From: Saposhnikovia divaricata
Lineage: Eukaryota; Streptophyta; Magnoliopsida; Apiales; Apiaceae
Assembly (NCBI GenBank): GCA_036435485.1
Contig: CM071599.1
Location: 204,885,178-204,949,177 of the forward strand
Length of the DNA stretch: 64,000 nucleotides
Direction: 5' to 3'
Below the pieces are notes generated by a model. The model worked only from the letters and a program-made list of their open reading frames with translations. It ran no database searches and was not told the DNA's origin. Below are positions 48,501-61,200 of the stretch, one piece after another; the first letter of the stretch is position 1; each line of letters opens with the position of its first letter. Both the position numbers and the translations under genes were made by a program.

Positions 48501-48933
48501 TACCACTGAATATTAATATTCTTGAGGATAAAAGTATTTTGAGTGCGAAGGCGGAATATTTTTGAATAAAAACTGATCGCTTTTAAATATAGCACGAGTT
48601 CTCTAAAGAATATTAATCCCCGAATATTCTTTGTTCGAGCCTGTCGCCTTATCACTGTTTGCAACGGAGATCTAAAAAATATCACACCTCGATATTTCTT
48701 GTTCGATCTTATTGCCTTGGTGTAGAGATATATTCCATAAAAATAAAATTTTATTTTTCGCAATAATGGAATATCTCTTATAATTAAAAATAGATATTGC
48801 TAGAATTAACTTTTGACTTTTGACAGAATCAATTAAATTAATGACCTAGTGGAGAGGATAACTAAGTGTAATTAAATTTTATGTTAAATCGTACAAATAC
48901 CAAAATAAATAATATAACGAAGATATCCTTTCA
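45563..48933 (-). mobile_element. 3' LTR of element D (3371 bp)
   Basis: On the - strand it starts TGAAAGGATATC directly after a PPT and ends GGGACCTATCA at the junction with element C. TGAAAGG and CCTATCA are near-perfect inverted ends. It contains a 98-bp tandem repeat (CGCTATTATGCG at 46829 and 46927), a repeated CCCCGGAACACTA block (about 47030 and 47155), and three ACTCCCCG copies (about 45972-46170). A - strand TATA box at about 47722-47732 (CTATAAATAAACC) could be the promoter. Its length is unusual for a Sirevirus, usually about 0.5-2 kb, so an insertion inside it cannot be excluded, but I see no second set of ends. Confidence 0.75.
46829..47010 (-). repeat. 98-bp tandem repeat in the element D LTR
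   Basis: Two units start at 46829 and 46927. They share CGCTATTATGCG, TCACTCACAAGTGTGAGGAC and AAAAAGTGCG blocks. ACTCACAAGTGTGAG is itself nearly palindromic. Confidence 0.8.
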
Positions 48934-49530
48934 ATCTTCCCCTTTTTGGTATTTGCCAAATAAAACATAAAATTTAAAAATTTACCCGTGTGTGCTTCCC
49001 CTTAGTGTATGCATGAATTTTGAAAATATTTTAGACTCGATTTGAAGCACGTGGCAAACCGTTTTCTCCACTAATTGATTCCTGCAAAACAACTTAAGAG
49101 ATGAATAAACATTGTTAGGTAATTCAGGAAATTTTGAAAATTTTAAATTGGGAGGTCTAATTTTCTCTTCCCCTTTTTGTTTGGTATAATACCAAAAAGT
49201 TCTAATTTCTTCTTTCCTTATATCTCCCTTTTTGATGTAAATTTTGATGTATTTATCAAAAATTGGTGCTTCCCCTCAAAATATGATTCCTTTTTGAATC
49301 AAAATTATTTTTACTTTCCTTATCTCTTCCCCTTTTTGAAATAATATAACTTGGTGTATTACCAAATTGTTAATTTCTTCTTCCCATTTTGTCATTTCCC
49401 TTTTTCTTCCCCTTTTTGAAAAATTCGATTAAGGCCAATTGAATTGGTGGAGTACCGAATTTTTTCTTTTTGAACAAGATTTTAATTGGTATTTTTTTTT
49501 ACCAATTAATTTTCTCTGCCCCTTGTGGCT
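48934..49530 (-). other. Multiple polypurine tracts upstream of the element D 3' LTR
   Basis: On the - strand the PPT AAAAAGGGGAAGAT abuts the LTR (48934-48947). Further CAAAAAGGGGAAG-type tracts recur near 49170, 49325, 49380, 49400 and 49410, with variants between. Repeated PPTs before the 3' LTR are reported for Sireviruses. The rest, to about 50390, has no gene. Confidence 0.75.
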
Positions 49531-50387
49531 TCCTTTTGAATCATAGTTCGTTTGGAAAACCTTTTTAGTAAAAGAAAATATTTGAACAAATTTTTCTTTT
49601 ATCACAGTAAGTGGTGTGTTACCAAAATGTATAATCGGTAATTTCGAGTTTGTTTGTTTTGATGTCGATCTGTGTTGCTTGTAATTTGCAATCTAGATTC
49701 GTACAACAATAAAAAAAACGATGATATAAAACATTCAATCTGATCACATAGCATTCTGTCTATTGCAATTTAAAAAATGTTTAGTACAGAATCTTTGTTT
49801 AGTATGGAATTGATACAATCATCATAAGTTACCCAGATTTAAATTTATAAGGATAATCTCAAAATGTAATCTGGATAATCTAAATAAAACTGTCCGAGTA
49901 TTTAAGTACTATTTCACACAATTACAAATCAATCAGTCTTATAAATACATGAATATTTCCGTATGCCATCTGAATTGTCATAAAAAGCTGTTGAAGGCTG
50001 ATCATTGAAAGTCAGTTCTCCATACAAGAACTGCAAATGTATAATACTAAGAGATCATATAATTCAAAACTCTTTTGTTTATCTCATCTTCTAATTCATA
50101 TCTGTCATATAACATTTGCAGGTATAGCCATGACAGTCAAGATTAAGGACAGATAAATATAATAAGTGCAATGAGAAGATTCAGTCAATGTAGTCTTATA
50201 TACACAAAAGAGATCTCAACTAATCAGTGTGGTTCACTAATTATAGAGAAACAACTACATTGGTATTATTACAACAGAAAGCAACATACCAGAAACATTA
50301 CCAGAAGCATTCTTAAACAACAACCCAGAAACATGCAGAGAGTTCAAAAACAGGTTTGCAAGCATTATGGTAACCAAGAACAAGTAG

Positions 50388-51959
50388 TCAAGTTGCAGAT
50401 TTAACCACAACAGAATCAGAAGCAACAACACCAAGATCTTCACCTAGATCAGGCAAAGAAGCATATACTTTCTCCATTTCATCATCATTACCAACAGCAC
50501 ACAGTTCATCAACCAACTTAGTTTAAGTTTCTTTAGCAGTTTCAACAACAAAATCATTCTCAACCATTTTCTCTTTATCCTTATGAACTTTTCCCTCTAG
50601 ATTCTTAACCCTAGTTAGAAGCTCTATGTTAGACTCTTTAAGAACCACAACTTCTAAACTTAGCTTGTTGACTTCTTCCCTAATGATAGCATAAATGTCA
50701 GTTTTGGGAGCAAGAGAAGGAATCACAATTCTGTTTGGATGACTAGTTTGACAATTTTTCAAGGAAATTCTAGGTTGAGTCAGACCATCAACATCACAGT
50801 ATTCAATCTTGTTAAGATGCATCCTAGACATGTGCACATAGTGGGTTTCAAAGATAGAGGTTAGGAGCAAACCATATGGCATGTAATCAACATTATAGGC
50901 ATTTATCATGTTTAGCACAATCACATAGTTAATGTTGAAATCTATAGAGTTGGACACAACCTTAAACATAACTTTTAGGTCAACAAAGTCAAAGAATTTG
51001 TCATTTTGAGGCTTGGGCAGAATATTTGACCGTAGAGCAATTGCAAGTTGTTGAAATTTAGGCAGAAAGTGTCTATAGTTAACAGCAAATTCTCTTACAC
51101 ATAAACCATCAGGCACATCCTCTTCACAAAAGAGACCAAGAAATAACTCAAACTCACTTTGGTTAAAGATAAACTTATCAAAGATGTTGACACAAGGAAG
51201 GTCAGAAAACTTATTACCTAACCTAAGAGACTTGCTAAGGACATTATGATCAACATATATGTTTTTACCATTAATAAATGAGCTCAAGTAGAAGATACCA
51301 TCAACCCTTTGTTGTACCTCCATATTGGCATAAAATTCAGCAATCAAATGAGTATAAAAATTTTGACCCCTATAGAACACAAGGTTTTCCCATTTGACAC
51401 TAGTGAACATGCTGTGAACATCACCATTTTGTGGGACATAAACCATCATTCCTGGCTGATTTTTTTTAAGCATCCTATTGAGTTTACCAGTATTGGCTAA
51501 TCTCACTAGGGTAGGGCTTGGAGGTTTGATGTTTGTTCTAGCTTTGTGGGAGTTAACATATTTTTCAGATATAGGCATAGCTTGAAAAGTCATGTTAGGG
51601 TTAGGGTTTCTAAAAACAGGCAGCTTATTAGCATGAGAGAAATAAGCATATTCATTGAGGTTCGAGGGTTCATGTTTGATTTTCTTATGGTAATGCTCTT
51701 TGGAGCTATCTGGGTGACAGTAAGGAGTGAAGGGAGCATAGAGTTTATGGTTAAAATCTTTTCTATTCATGGTTGGAAACAAAGGCAGAAGAGTGAGGTC
51801 TTTAGCTTTTGGGTTTGGGGTTAATGGTGTGTAGTCCATGTAGTGGTAATGCAAGTGCAGGTGAGTGTGTGTGCATGTAAATGTATACATATCTATATAT
51901 AGGCAGTTACCACATATGAAGATTAACTCAAGCATGCACAAGTTTTCATGTAATCCCAC
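50388..51959 (-). pseudogene. Element D ORF3 (so-called env-like gene), one in-frame stop
   Basis: The - strand frame runs from ATG 51959 to TAA 50523-50525 and stays open in register to TGA 50388-50390, about 523 residues. TAA 50523 is therefore probably a nonsense change. A better start may be the MDYTPLTP methionine about 40 codons in. The central region (about residues 160-380) carries NFYTHLIAEFYANM, DGIFYLSSFINGKNIYV and NYRHFLPKFQQLA blocks that resemble the putative plant transposon domain. A coiled-coil-like segment with repeated Leu/Glu/Lys follows near the C-terminus. It is shorter than ORF3 of A, B and E. No membrane span or signal peptide is convincing. Confidence 0.7.
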
Positions 51960-54900
51960 TAGAAATGATGCATTTTGAAAACTCTATAGTGTTTTCATTA
52001 AATGGACTGCACAGCATGCAAGGATGAAAATATAGGATTGTATGCAATTGGTAGAGATACTCTATGTCAGATAACAGCTGTTTTTGTGGCTCAATTCACG
52101 AGGTTTTTGAAATTCAATCCGGGTATGTGAAGTGAACCAAGTGACAGACTGATGAAGGTTCTATATGTACAGACCATGACTTAAGTTTGTACCATAAATA
52201 GTGTTGACAGTGGTGTGGGAATATAATGTGTCAGGCATGAGTGTATAAGTGTGTGGAGACAATACTCTCATAATATCATAACTGGACATGTAATGCATAT
52301 TTTATGACATATTTGACTTTTCAAAGTTACATAAAAGGGGACACATGGCTGTCTTTACTAAAAGTTATCACTTAAAGACAAACTTTGTAACCCTTAAAGT
52401 CCAACTGAGGTCATCTTCATTTAATGCCAAGCTACCACTTTTAGTACTATAAGAATATATTAATGACTCAAGGTTGTATATATTACAAATGATTGATTGA
52501 AAGAGATATGCACACCAGACCACAATCTTTCTTTCATTTAAGGAGCACAGACCATGTATTGACTAAGTCTTACAAGATAAACAAGCATGTATTGCAAAAC
52601 AGGGCACATATACCACTTTACAGACCACAATATAAGTTTAAACAATTAATAAGAATGCAATATATGAATCCTATTGCTTCTAAGTGGCCGTTTCACCCCA
52701 GTGTCCAGATACTGGGCCTCTCTAAGGGATTCCCAGCCAAGTCTTTGGGTGAGGGCAAGTGTGTGTGAGTGAATATAACTAAATGAATGCAATGCTGTAA
52801 TGCTGGTTCATATAGTTAGAACAGTAGATCATATATATCCAAATCAATTCACATTACATAACAATTTGTCTAGCAGTTCAGTAAGGTCTTATCACCAAAA
52901 AATTTTCATAACATGTTATTGACCAAGTCACATAGTGTAGACACACCTCATATTTTTCACAGTATAATCAGTTCATAATATTATAATTCACAGATTGTAA
53001 TTACAGATAATACCCATTTAGAATAGTAATTTGTCACAAAAGCACACAATTTACTATATCAATTCAATATTCTCACTTAAGCAATATTACCAATCATACA
53101 AGCATTATTACTCAGACCATTCAGAATCTCTTTGTAAATAATAAACTATGAAGCTCATTTTTGAATATATTAAAGTAATTCATACTACACAGACAATTAG
53201 ATTAATAAACTAAGCATCATAATTATCTTATCAGATTACCAAAGACACACAAGCTAGTTCTTATCCAAATATAGACTATATCAGCAGCTATATTTAAGTT
53301 AATCACCAAGTCAAGTAGAGTAACCAAGGATTCTTATACAGACAATGTCAATAATTATACTGGGGATCAACACCAAGATAAGCCAGATTATTTCACATTC
53401 TCAAATTACTCAGTTGACCAAGTCAAAAGAACCAATCCACATATACATGATGTTAACAACATATTATATCTCAATAATTGTAAGCACTATCAAATCTAAC
53501 TTTGAATTTGACAAATTAATCCATTCTGTAAAAAAATTTTACTCAACTACTAAGCAAGTAAACACCAGAGAAGCCAGATTAACCACCTTATGTATTTATG
53601 ACATATAAGGTACACAAAAGTAATCAGTTAACTATTCATCACTTAGAACCAATCATAGACACATAGTTTGAATTACCATGACACTATATAGAATTAATCT
53701 ATTTCAGAAATCAACATATTTTCAAATCAGTAAATACCACAGATAAACATTTTGCACATTTCAACATTTCAGACTAATATATCAAGTCAATGTGTCATAT
53801 TCAATTCCCATAACAAACTCTCATTTTTTTTTAATCAAGTATTATACGAGCTCGAACTATCAATAAATTACTCAGAGAATAGATATCAAGGCCTTATACA
53901 CATAACCCCTTTGATTTAACTACATCAATAACCAGAGAGTTCAAGTACTGAAAACAAAACTCAAGAACACATCGATTTACACACATTCATAGAAGATTAT
54001 TGAGTTTAATCATGAAGAATACCTGAGCCCAAGGCCTCGTAGTCATCTTGGGACTTACCGATCCATAACTCGTCGAGTTCCGAGTTGACTCGCTGAGCTG
54101 ACTCACCGAGTCGAGGCGATTCCACCGATTTAAGCTCTTTCGAAGCTAGATTTGGGACTCCTTAACACAGCAAACACCTTAATTAGGTGTTACTTCTTCA
54201 TTCCTGCACAAACCCTCAAAATACGAATTAGGGTTTTGAAAATATAAATCATGAAAATTGAAATCGTGTTAGTGTGTGTCTATATATCGTATATATGTGT
54301 ATAAGTGTCGATTTTGATCTTTAAATCGCAATCGGTTGAGGCGATGGCAACTAATTCATCAAAATCTTTTTAATTTTACCAAAACTCAGCTTTGTTTGTT
54401 TGATTACTGGAATTAATCAAAACAATTAGGAGAAATAAGACTCGATTTAGTGTTTAATGACACTAATAAGGATAGAAATTTAGGCTTAGATCGAGAGTAT
54501 TAGGGTTAGCTGAGAGAATGAGAGAGAGAGAGAGAGGCGAGAGATAAATGTTAGGGTTCGAGAGAGAGAGATCAACTCGGCTGAACAGTACAACACTGAA
54601 ATGATAATTGTGTTATAACATAGTATAAATATTTTTGAGAATCGACGGCCAGGATTAAATCATCCTTAAGATAAATGGCCAGGATCTTAGGGTTTTAACA
54701 AAATGGGTTGGGTTAAGCTGAGTTGGGCTGGGCTAATAAATATTGGTCTGGGTCAAAATAATTCTGAAAATAATATATATATTTTCGAAAATAGTTTTGA
54801 AATTAATAATAATATATTAAATATTAATACTTAAATACTAGTAATCATACTAATATTTTGACTCTTTTTATTTGAGATAAATATCATTTATTTAGTATCT

Positions 54901-55150
54901 CAAAAATATTTCCGAATTTAATTCCGATAAATATTTGCTCGAATAGTTTTATCTTTATCCGTGGGAAAATTAAGTTCTCGATAAAACCCGATCGATAAAG
55001 TTTCATATGTTATCATTATCGATGAATCTGAGTTTTAGAGATCTAATCATCCGGAAAGATATCTTTTTCCGTGAGATGACTATAAATAATGATAAATATT
55101 CTCACAAAAATATATAAATATTTATAATATTTATATATCAATATAAACCA
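51960..55150 (-). other. Spacer between RNase H and ORF3 of element D
   Basis: This 3.2-kb AT-rich, non-coding stretch includes a (GA)n tract near 54512-54540 and a region at 54800-55150 full of AATATT blocks. No gene is visible on either strand. Small + strand open frames at 52493 and 53345 look like chance. Confidence 0.65.
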
Positions 55151-56827
55151 TTATTTTGGAATTTCCAACATTCCTAAATCCAAACGGAGTTTAGTGAATC
55201 TTTCGGAATTTAATGGTTTCGTAAATATGTCTGCGAGATTGTACTCAGTTTCGATATGAGTCATTTTTATATCACCTTTATTGACATGGTCACGTAGAAA
55301 ATGATGTCTCACATCTATATGCTTAGATCTTAAATGTAAAACGGGATTTTTGCTAAGATCTATAGCACTCGTGTTATCGCATAAGATTGAGATCACATCA
55401 AAATTAGTATTATAGTCGGCTAATGTTTGCTTCATCCATAATATTTGAGCACAACATTTTGCGGTCGCTATATACTCCACTTCCGTAGTGGAGATAGATA
55501 CCGAATTTTGTTTCTTGGAAAACCAAGACACTATGCATCCTCCCAGAAACTGACATGTACCACTTGTACTTTTTCTGTCGACTAAATGCCCGGCATAGCC
55601 CGAATCAGAAAAGCATACTAAGTCAAATGGTACTCCTTTTGGATACCATAGACCTACGTCAGTGGTTCCTTTTAAATATCTCAATATCCGTTTTACCGCG
55701 GATAAATGAGATTCTTTTGGTGCTACTTGGAATCTAGAACACTTACCAACACTATATTGAATATCGGGACGACTTGCGGTAATATATAGCAAGCTACCAA
55801 TCATACCTCGATATTTCTTAGTGTCAACGGGTATTCCGTTGGAATCTTCTGTTAATTTATCAGAAGAAGACATAAGAGTAGATATGGGTTTTGAATTTTC
55901 CATTTCAAATTTCTTGAGCATTTCTTTACAATATTTCGATTGTGAAATATGTATGCCTTCATCTGATTGCCTTATTTGCAATCCTAAGAAGAAATTTAAT
56001 TCACCCATCATACTCATTTCGAATTCTTTGCTCATATTATGAGAGAATTCTTTACATAGTGCATCATTGGTTGAACCAAAGATGATGTCATCTACGTATA
56101 TTTGTACAAGCAAGATATCATCTTTTTCTTGTCTTGTAAATAAGGTTTTATCGGCCGTTCCCATTTTAAAGTTATTTTCTAATAGGAACTTGCTCAACCT
56201 TTCATACCAAGCTCTTGGAACTTGTTTTAAGCCGTATAGAGCTTTGTATAATTTGTATACATATTCTGGATGTGTGGCATCTTCAAAACCGGGAGGTTGT
56301 TTGACATAAACTTCTTTTTCTAATATCCCGTTTAAGAAGGCCGATTTGACATCCATTTGGTATACCTTGAAATCTTTATGACATGCGTATGCTAATAGCA
56401 TTCGAATTGATTCGATTCGTGATACGGGTGCATAAGTTTCATCAAAGTCTATCCCTTCCATTTGGGTATAGCCTTGAGTGACTAATCTCGCTTTATTTCT
56501 AACAAATGTTCCGTTTTCATCTAACTTGTTTCTAAATACCCATTTGGTTCCAATTATGGAAGTATCTTTGGGTTTTGGAACAAGTTCCCACACTTTGCTA
56601 CGAGTGAATTGTAGTAATTCATCTTGCATTGCCGAGATCCAATCCTTGTCTAGCAAAGCTTCTTTAGCGGTCTTAGGTTCTATTTGTGATAGAAAACTAA
56701 GATGATTCACAACGTTTTGTACTTGTGACCGCGTTTGAACTCCTTTATTCAAGTCTCCAAGAACATTATCTAGTGGATGACTTCTAATAATAGGAATTTC
56801 TTTTGGAAGTTCTGTTAGGTCCAAATG
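55151..56827 (-). pseudogene. Element D reverse transcriptase and RNase H (5' end cut by element E)
   Basis: The - strand frame is uninterrupted from the element E junction (56827) to the stop at 55151, about 558 codons. It has the C-terminal copia linker (TELPKEIPIIRSHP), reverse transcriptase with WVFRNK, MDVKSAFLNG, YGLKQVPRAW and YVDD (56087-56098), and RNase H with SDSGYAG, TTEVEYIA and CDNTSAI, ending DIFTKPL. The usual RNase H SDADYAG is SDSGYAG, so the catalytic aspartate pattern is altered. The N-terminal residues of the apparent open frame beyond 56827 come from the LTR of element E. Confidence 0.9.
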
Positions 56828-57866
56828 TGTTGTAGAGGGGGGGTGAATACAACTTTTCAAATATGAGAAGCAATAAATACGATGCAATAAACGAACACAC
56901 AGATTCAAGGAATATATGTCTTATATATAACTTTAAAGGGTTGCTACAACATTCATTACAAAGTATGACAGAAGTTCAGAGAGAAGTGAATGATACTAAG
57001 CTCTGTGAATGCACTCTCTCTCTTTTTCTTGTGTTTTCTTCAACTATTGCTCACTAACTAAAACATTACACAAGTACTTCTATATATACTACATGTAATC
57101 TATGTCCTGTAGTCTTCAAAGACTAAGATGTACGTGGCCCAATGATGTCCACATAAATCTTGCCTTATCTTGAAAGCTTGGAAATCTGCCAATCAGAAGA
57201 TGCCATGTGTCATGTTGAAGCTGCACTCTAAGTAGAACTTCTACTTGAGAATTTCTACTTAGCCATCTCGAAGTTCTAAGTAGAACTTCTACTTAGAAAC
57301 TTCTACTTGGTCATCTAGAATATTTAGTACTTAGAAAATATTCTGGTCTTCAACTTGAAACTTCAATGCACATCTTGAACTTGTGATATCTTCATGTCTT
57401 CTTTATTCTTCACCAAGCTCTTGAACATGGATCTTTATTACTGACATAAACTTGCTATCAATGTCCTGACACTTGATGCACTGGTCTGGTTCATAAGTGA
57501 CTAGTCTTGATAGGGTTTTTGCTTCTTGAATAAATTACCATATCCAATTAGTAATATGGCTTTCCAATATTTGCTTTCCTTCTTGTTCACTTGAAATCAA
57601 TTGGTCTTATTGATACTGATAGTTATGATCTTGATTCTTGGCTTTTCAAATCACTGAGGCATGAACAACTTTGACTTGAACTTCTCTCAATGATTTCTTC
57701 TTGGCTTGATCATAGTTAACATGTTGAATTGTATCAATTAGCTTGTCTTCATTTAGTGTTGATTTCTTGTGACTTCTTGTTCTTGATTGTCTTCTGGTTA
57801 AGTATCTTTTCCTTTAGTTGAGTTACATTAGTTATAGTGTTACAAGTTTATACACTCTGCCTTTCA
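56828..57866 (-). mobile_element. 3' LTR of element E
   Basis: On the - strand it starts TGAAAGGCAGAGTG directly after a PPT and ends CACCCCCCCTCTACAACA. Between about 57225 and 57320 it carries repeated AAGTAGAACTTCTACTT motifs, including perfect 10-bp arms CTAAGTAGAA (57276-57285) and TTCTACTTAG (57287-57296) around one base. Confidence 0.87.
57225..57320 (-). repeat. Dyad motif array in the element E LTR
   Basis: Four to five copies of AAGTAGAACTTCTACTT or half-sites (TTCTACTTAG, TAAGTAGAAC) occur in about 95 bp. Confidence 0.8.
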
Positions 57867-57881
57867 ATCTCCCCCTATTTG
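57867..57881 (-). other. Polypurine tract of element E
   Basis: Read on the - strand it is CAAATAGGGGGAGAT, directly before the 3' LTR. The 330 bases between it and ORF3 hold no gene. Confidence 0.82.
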
Positions 57882-58210
57882 ATTGTCTAACAATGACATT
57901 CAAATAAATGAAGGATAACTCAACTAAACAATGAGACGAGAAAAGATAATTAACATTACAGTCTTGAATAATATACAATTGAAAAGTACTTGAAAACAAT
58001 ACAATGAACTTAAACTAGAAACAGAATTCGAACTTCGAATTAAAGATCATTTGAGTGATTCCTATCACCTGGATTATTTCATACCTTTTAGTCAAACTTG
58101 TATCACCTTATTGGATTCACTCTAAGGTGAATTTTCCTCAAGTGAGTTAAAGCAACCGAAAGACATGAAGTTTTTCCAACTTCAAGTTCACACCACTCTG
58201 ACCTTTAACC

Positions 58211-61200
58211 CTAATTCCGTTTCCTCTTTCCAGCTTCAGCAGCTTGGTCTTTCTCTTCTTTCTGCCTTTTGCGCTTCTCCTTCTGCTGCTGTTCTTTCTT
58301 GTACACTGGATCACGAAGCTGCTTCCACCTAGCATTCAACAGACTTACAGCTTCCATTTCTAGAGGATTCTTGGGCTCTGGATAAGGATGTTTGAAAAGC
58401 CTTCTGAGTTTGTCCACCTCCTGAGTAGTTCTGATCTTTGGAATGTCCTCAAAGTTCTTCATTATGAGATGAGGTTTCCAGTGAGATTTATCAGCTTTAA
58501 ACTGACAATAGATCATCTTGGGGTAGCCCTTGACACGGTCAGTATTGTGGACACTGGCCGCATCTCGCTCCATCCACTTCTTTTCCACTACTACTTCAGA
58601 CAGGTAACTCATGAGTCTCTGCTTTTCTTCCACAAACTTATCTTCCACTTCGCCCCATTTAAATACATATAATACTCTCTCCAGAAATGCAGCATCTTGA
58701 GTCCGTAGCAGCCATTTTCTACTCATATGCAAGATTGTTTGATTCTGGTCTGCATCTATGAATACTAAGGCATCAGCTGTATCTTCAACATAAGCGTGTA
58801 TCCAGTATACACTATCACTTCCTGGAACACCAATTGCCTCCCTTATCTCTCCTTGTTCCAGTGCTCCAGAGGGAGGAGTCAGAGCTTCATCTACATTCTT
58901 CATGGCTTGAAGAATATTCCATTTCTTCTCTATCAGCTCCGGCTCAATCTTCACGTCATCTAGAGGGTTTGGAGCAATGATATCACACTTCCGCACCTCA
59001 TTGCTCTTCTTGAATATGACTCTTTCAATGATCTTCACGGATTTATCTTTAAGCTCAGAAGCGAATCCCTTACTCATCATTTGTCTACAGACAGCTTTGG
59101 GAGATTCCACTGAAAGCTCCGTTAAGTCATTTTCCTCCATGCTAACCCTCTTCATCTTCCCGTCAACTACCATCCGGACAAAATTAGGATATGCTGAGAA
59201 TTCTGGCCCCTTGTCCTCTGCTAGCTGCATTAACTGATCCCTATACAGAATGCTTAGCTCCTCAGATTGAGAGTATTGAATTTTGGTTGCTAGCAAGAAC
59301 AACTCTGACGCAGATCTTCTCGTTATGAATTGGTCATCCACATATAGGAAAGATGTTGGGACTCCTTCTACCAAAGACAAAATAACCTGCCACTCCTTAA
59401 GTGTTGCATTGTATCCAACCCTGACTTTAGAAATTAATCTCTTCAAAGCATTTATATAGTCCACAGTCATTGGATTCTGCAAATTCAAGTTGTAGAACAG
59501 ATCATCTGCCTCCTTGTTATGAACTCCTTTCGCACAGGATCCCATCAATATCTTCCTTGCTTCATCCCATTTCTGTCCTATCCTTCATTTGTCCAGATTA
59601 ACTTGAGGATCAACTAGCCTTGCATGCTCATGATCGTACTGCTTCCCTTGGAGCTCCACTTTCTTTTCTATGAAGGCAGCACGTTCTTGCATCATCTTCA
59701 TTTTATGGAACTGAGCTTGTTCCAAGGCTAACTGTTGAGTTTTAAGGGTTTCCTCATCAACATGAATTTCTTCAGGCATTCCGGAATACATCCCAGCACC
59801 TCCACCTTGTTCCTTCAAAGATCTTTTTATAGCATGTGCCAACGGTACGTCTTCCATATCAGAATCTGAGTCAAGTACCTCCTGTACTGTTTCCTGATGA
59901 CTCAGGTCAACGAATGGTTCATCAACCATCATTGCCTTACCCTTTCTCCTCCTCAGAGCCTCTTCATCAACAGACGGCTCAATTTCTGGTTCCTTGACAA
60001 GATCAGCGGGTTCTTCAATTTCTTCGATGTGAACTGCCTGCTGTCTCGTCTCCTTTCCACTCTCCCCCTTAGGTGAGTTATCCTGAGCTCCACCTTGGTC
60101 TTCAGATCCACCAGCTGCATAAGAACCTCCAAAACCAGAACCAGAGGCTCCCGCTCCACTAGCACCACCTGCACCAGCATCGGGGGGAGGTTATTGGGAC
60201 TCGAAACACTCCGGGGGCACAAAACTCCTAACTGCGAACATCATTCTACTGATCTCCACAGCCATTGTATGCATTGTAGACTCCATTGCCCCCATCCTCT
60301 CATTGAGAGTGCTTCCCAAGACACCACCAGCATGGCCCAAGTCATTGACCTTATTTGTCAAAGCATCAAAAGCTGTAGCTTGACTTGCCATTCTTGCTGC
60401 GTAGTCGTCTAGAGCCCGTTGATTGTTTCCAATGTTAATCCCTAACTGCCCCATTGTCTGCCCGAACTGCTCCATTTGATTTTCCATAGAAGTCATACGC
60501 GTATCAAGATTTTCAATGTTAAGGGACGGTGTTTGGTTTAGGTGACCTCGCTCTAATACTCGTTCTGTTGGTATTTGGCGCTCGGTTTCGGGCCTTAAAA
60601 AAGAAGGTCCCTCTCTCCCTAACCTCTCACACACACTCCCTGTCTCACGCTCGTGTATGTCTTCAATGATTGATCCAAAGTATGAAGCAGTACCTGCAGA
60701 AATTGGATGAGCAATATAATTTGCAGTTATGGGATCAATTTCTGTTGGTTCCTGAGTTGGAATCTCAGGCTGAGAGGCTGCAAAGTGTCCTTGTACGACA
60801 TCAGAACCGATCCTCTTTGCAACATCAGTACGTACCGGTGAAGGTACGGCTGAAGTTGTTAAAACTTCATGTCCTTTTGAAGCAACAGGATCTTCAAAAG
60901 GTACATAATTGTCATCAAAATCCCTATGTGCAGATTGTTTAAAGGGAGAACCACTCTCGTGAGGTGGAGTGGTTGCGTGTGACACACTAGGGTTTGACTG
61001 GGGTTTTGAAGTAGCAGCATGAAAAAGTTTGGCTTTCTTTCGAATAAGTTGCTGCTCTTCGGGTTCACTCTCCTCATCATCTCCTACATATATACGTGCT
61101 GGCTTTCTGACTTCCGTTAACAGGGGTGAAAGAGAATAAGAATGTGTATCAGTCTCAGAAATATAGCTCTCACCCTGGGATAGATTCTGCGGGTTAGCAG

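Larger units (their letters stand above)
45563..56827 (-). mobile_element. Element D: Sirevirus-like Ty1/copia element with a 3.4-kb LTR, truncated by element E
   Basis: On the - strand: reverse transcriptase/RNase H (55151-56827), a 3.2-kb spacer, ORF3 (50388-51959), a region with many polypurine tracts, and a long 3' LTR (45563-48933). Gag, protease and integrase lie beyond element E and are not in the window. An ORF after RNase H and the RT sequence (MDVKSAFLNG, VQIYVDDIIFGST, MSMMGELNFFLGLQ) are Sirevirus traits. Target bases at the C junction would be TTCCA (45558-45562). Confidence 0.87.

Noticed and set aside
52493..53608. + strand open frames in the D spacer
   Set aside because: They are short, AT-driven, without domain, and in a region that is non-coding in the element.
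59953..60222. 89-residue - strand open frame between two ORF3 parts of E
   Set aside because: It is in a different register. The true ORF3 register continues through this region without a stop after 60191, so this is a shadow.
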